Below, piece by piece: positions 5,970 through 6,589 of a DNA stretch of 6,589 nt. The stretch comes from Alphaproteobacteria bacterium (GTDB lineage: Bacteria > Pseudomonadota > Alphaproteobacteria > CAAHEQ01 > UBA3637): the NCBI GenBank assembly GCA_017555325.1, contig JAFZGR010000111.1, positions 1 through 6,589 on the forward strand. The letters are read 5' to 3'. How positions within the stretch are numbered: the first letter of the stretch is position 1; the number at the start of each line of letters is the position of its first letter. The notes beneath the pieces are model-generated. The model ran no database searches. It was not told where the DNA came from and saw only the letters and a list, made by a program, of their open reading frames with translations. The translations under genes were made by a program, and so were the position numbers.

Positions 5970-6589
5970 ATTCATCTTCTTTATAAGTAATTTTCAATTC
6001 AGATAATTTATCCGGCATAATTTTTTGAAACAAAGGATCACTTAACTTAAATGGAGTCCCTGCTGGTATTTTTGTTAAATAATCTGCCATTTTTAAGTTG
6101 GGCCATACAAATTCATCCGAAATTTCAAACAAATCTAACATTTGTTGTGCTGTTTGGGGCATAATCGGTGCACTTAATTGAGCATACAAACGAATCAAGT
6201 TAAGTGCCGTATTTAAAATCGCACCAGCATAATCCATATCTGTTTTAACAACTTTCCACGGTTCTGTTTTAGCTAAATAATTATTACCTGAAACCCATAT
6301 TTCACGCAATGTAGCCATAGCTTTTCTAAATTCTAATGCCTGCATGTGTTTTGTATATGTTTCAATTAATGCATCCAATGTAGAATATAATTCATTTTCA
6401 TTATCGGTAATAATACTCATTGGTGGAACATTTTGCCCAAAATTATTAACGGTCATTTTTAAAACTCGATTAATAAAATTACCCAAAACATCATTTAAAT
6501 CTTTATTTACCGTTGCGGCAAACTGATCAAAACTAAAATTGGAATCATCTGATTCTGGAGCATTGGCAATTAACCAATAGCGCCAATAG
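5968..6589 (-). CDS. metG: Methionyl-tRNA synthetase, C-terminal part (5' end cut by window edge)
   Basis: The frame is open to the right edge and gives 206 residues before the TAA at 5970-5968; the Met at 6486 is internal and not the start. MetRS charges tRNA(Met) with methionine in the cytoplasm. The visible part begins YWRYWLIANAPESDD and continues with FDQFAATVNKDLNDVLGNFINRVL, the junction of the catalytic core and the helical anticodon-binding domain. Next come the NNYLAKTEPWKVVKTD block and the helix YAQLSAPIMPQTAQQML, both standard for class I MetRS anticodon domains. The HIGH and KMSKS motifs lie outside the window. The protein stops right after a short tail, without the C-terminal tRNA-binding (Trbp111-like) domain of E. 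coli MetRS, so it is the short form common in alphaproteobacteria. It is the first visible gene of the metG-to-yejF cluster. Confidence 0.96.
   Translation of the reverse strand, partial: YWRYWLIANAPESDDSNFSFDQFAATVNKDLNDVLGNFINRVLKMTVNNFGQNVPPMSIITDNENELYSTLDALIETYTKHMQALEFRKAMATLREIWVSGNNYLAKTEPWKVVKTDMDYAGAILNTALNLIRLYAQLSAPIMPQTAQQMLDLFEISDEFVWPNLKMADYLTKIPAGTPFKLSDPLFQKIMPDKLSELKITYKEDE

Noticed and set aside
5736..5990. Plus-strand ORF of 84 codons
   Set aside because: It is antisense to the start of the DHODH-like gene and the end of metG.
6344..6526. Plus-strand ORF of 60 codons
   Set aside because: It is antisense to conserved metG sequence.

Overview
The window is AT-rich bacterial DNA. 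Every convincing gene lies on the minus strand, so transcription runs from the right edge to the left. Three things suggest a gut-type, AT-rich, uncultured alphaproteobacterium: the short MetRS with an alphaproteobacteria-like C-terminal domain, a YejBEF importer close to proteobacterial relatives, and a prepilin with the GRSMVE-type N-terminus that I associate with such genomes. The taxonomic assignment is an inference from protein character and was not tested by a search.

Layout in the order of transcription. (1) From the right edge to 5968: the C-terminal 206 residues of methionyl-tRNA synthetase (metG), open at the edge. (2) 5956-4808: a 382-residue protein with a dihydroorotate-dehydrogenase-like TIM barrel whose catalytic and orotate-binding residues appear mostly replaced. 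(3) 4794-3679, 3677-2655 and 2658-1153: yejB, yejE and yejF, the two permeases and the fused double ATPase of a Yej-type peptide ABC importer. (4) 1152-874: a 279-base AT-rich gap with no gene that I can support. (5) 873 to the left edge: a type IV prepilin/pseudopilin-like protein with a very cysteine-rich C-terminal region, open at the edge. It has no stop codon inside the window, so a search for complete ORFs would miss it.

The five genes from metG to yejF look like one transcription unit, with gaps of 11, 13 and 1 bases and then a 4-base ATGA overlap. YejB, YejE and YejF together would form the membrane core and motor of an importer for peptides or peptide-like compounds. The periplasmic binding protein YejA is not in the window. 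The place just before yejB is taken by the DHODH-like protein. The prepilin gene has its own strong ribosome binding site and, given the gap, probably its own promoter.

The two most unusual items are the apparently inactivated or repurposed DHODH-fold protein embedded in the importer operon, and the cysteine-rich prepilin. I see no CRISPR array, tRNA, rRNA, insertion sequence or phage gene.
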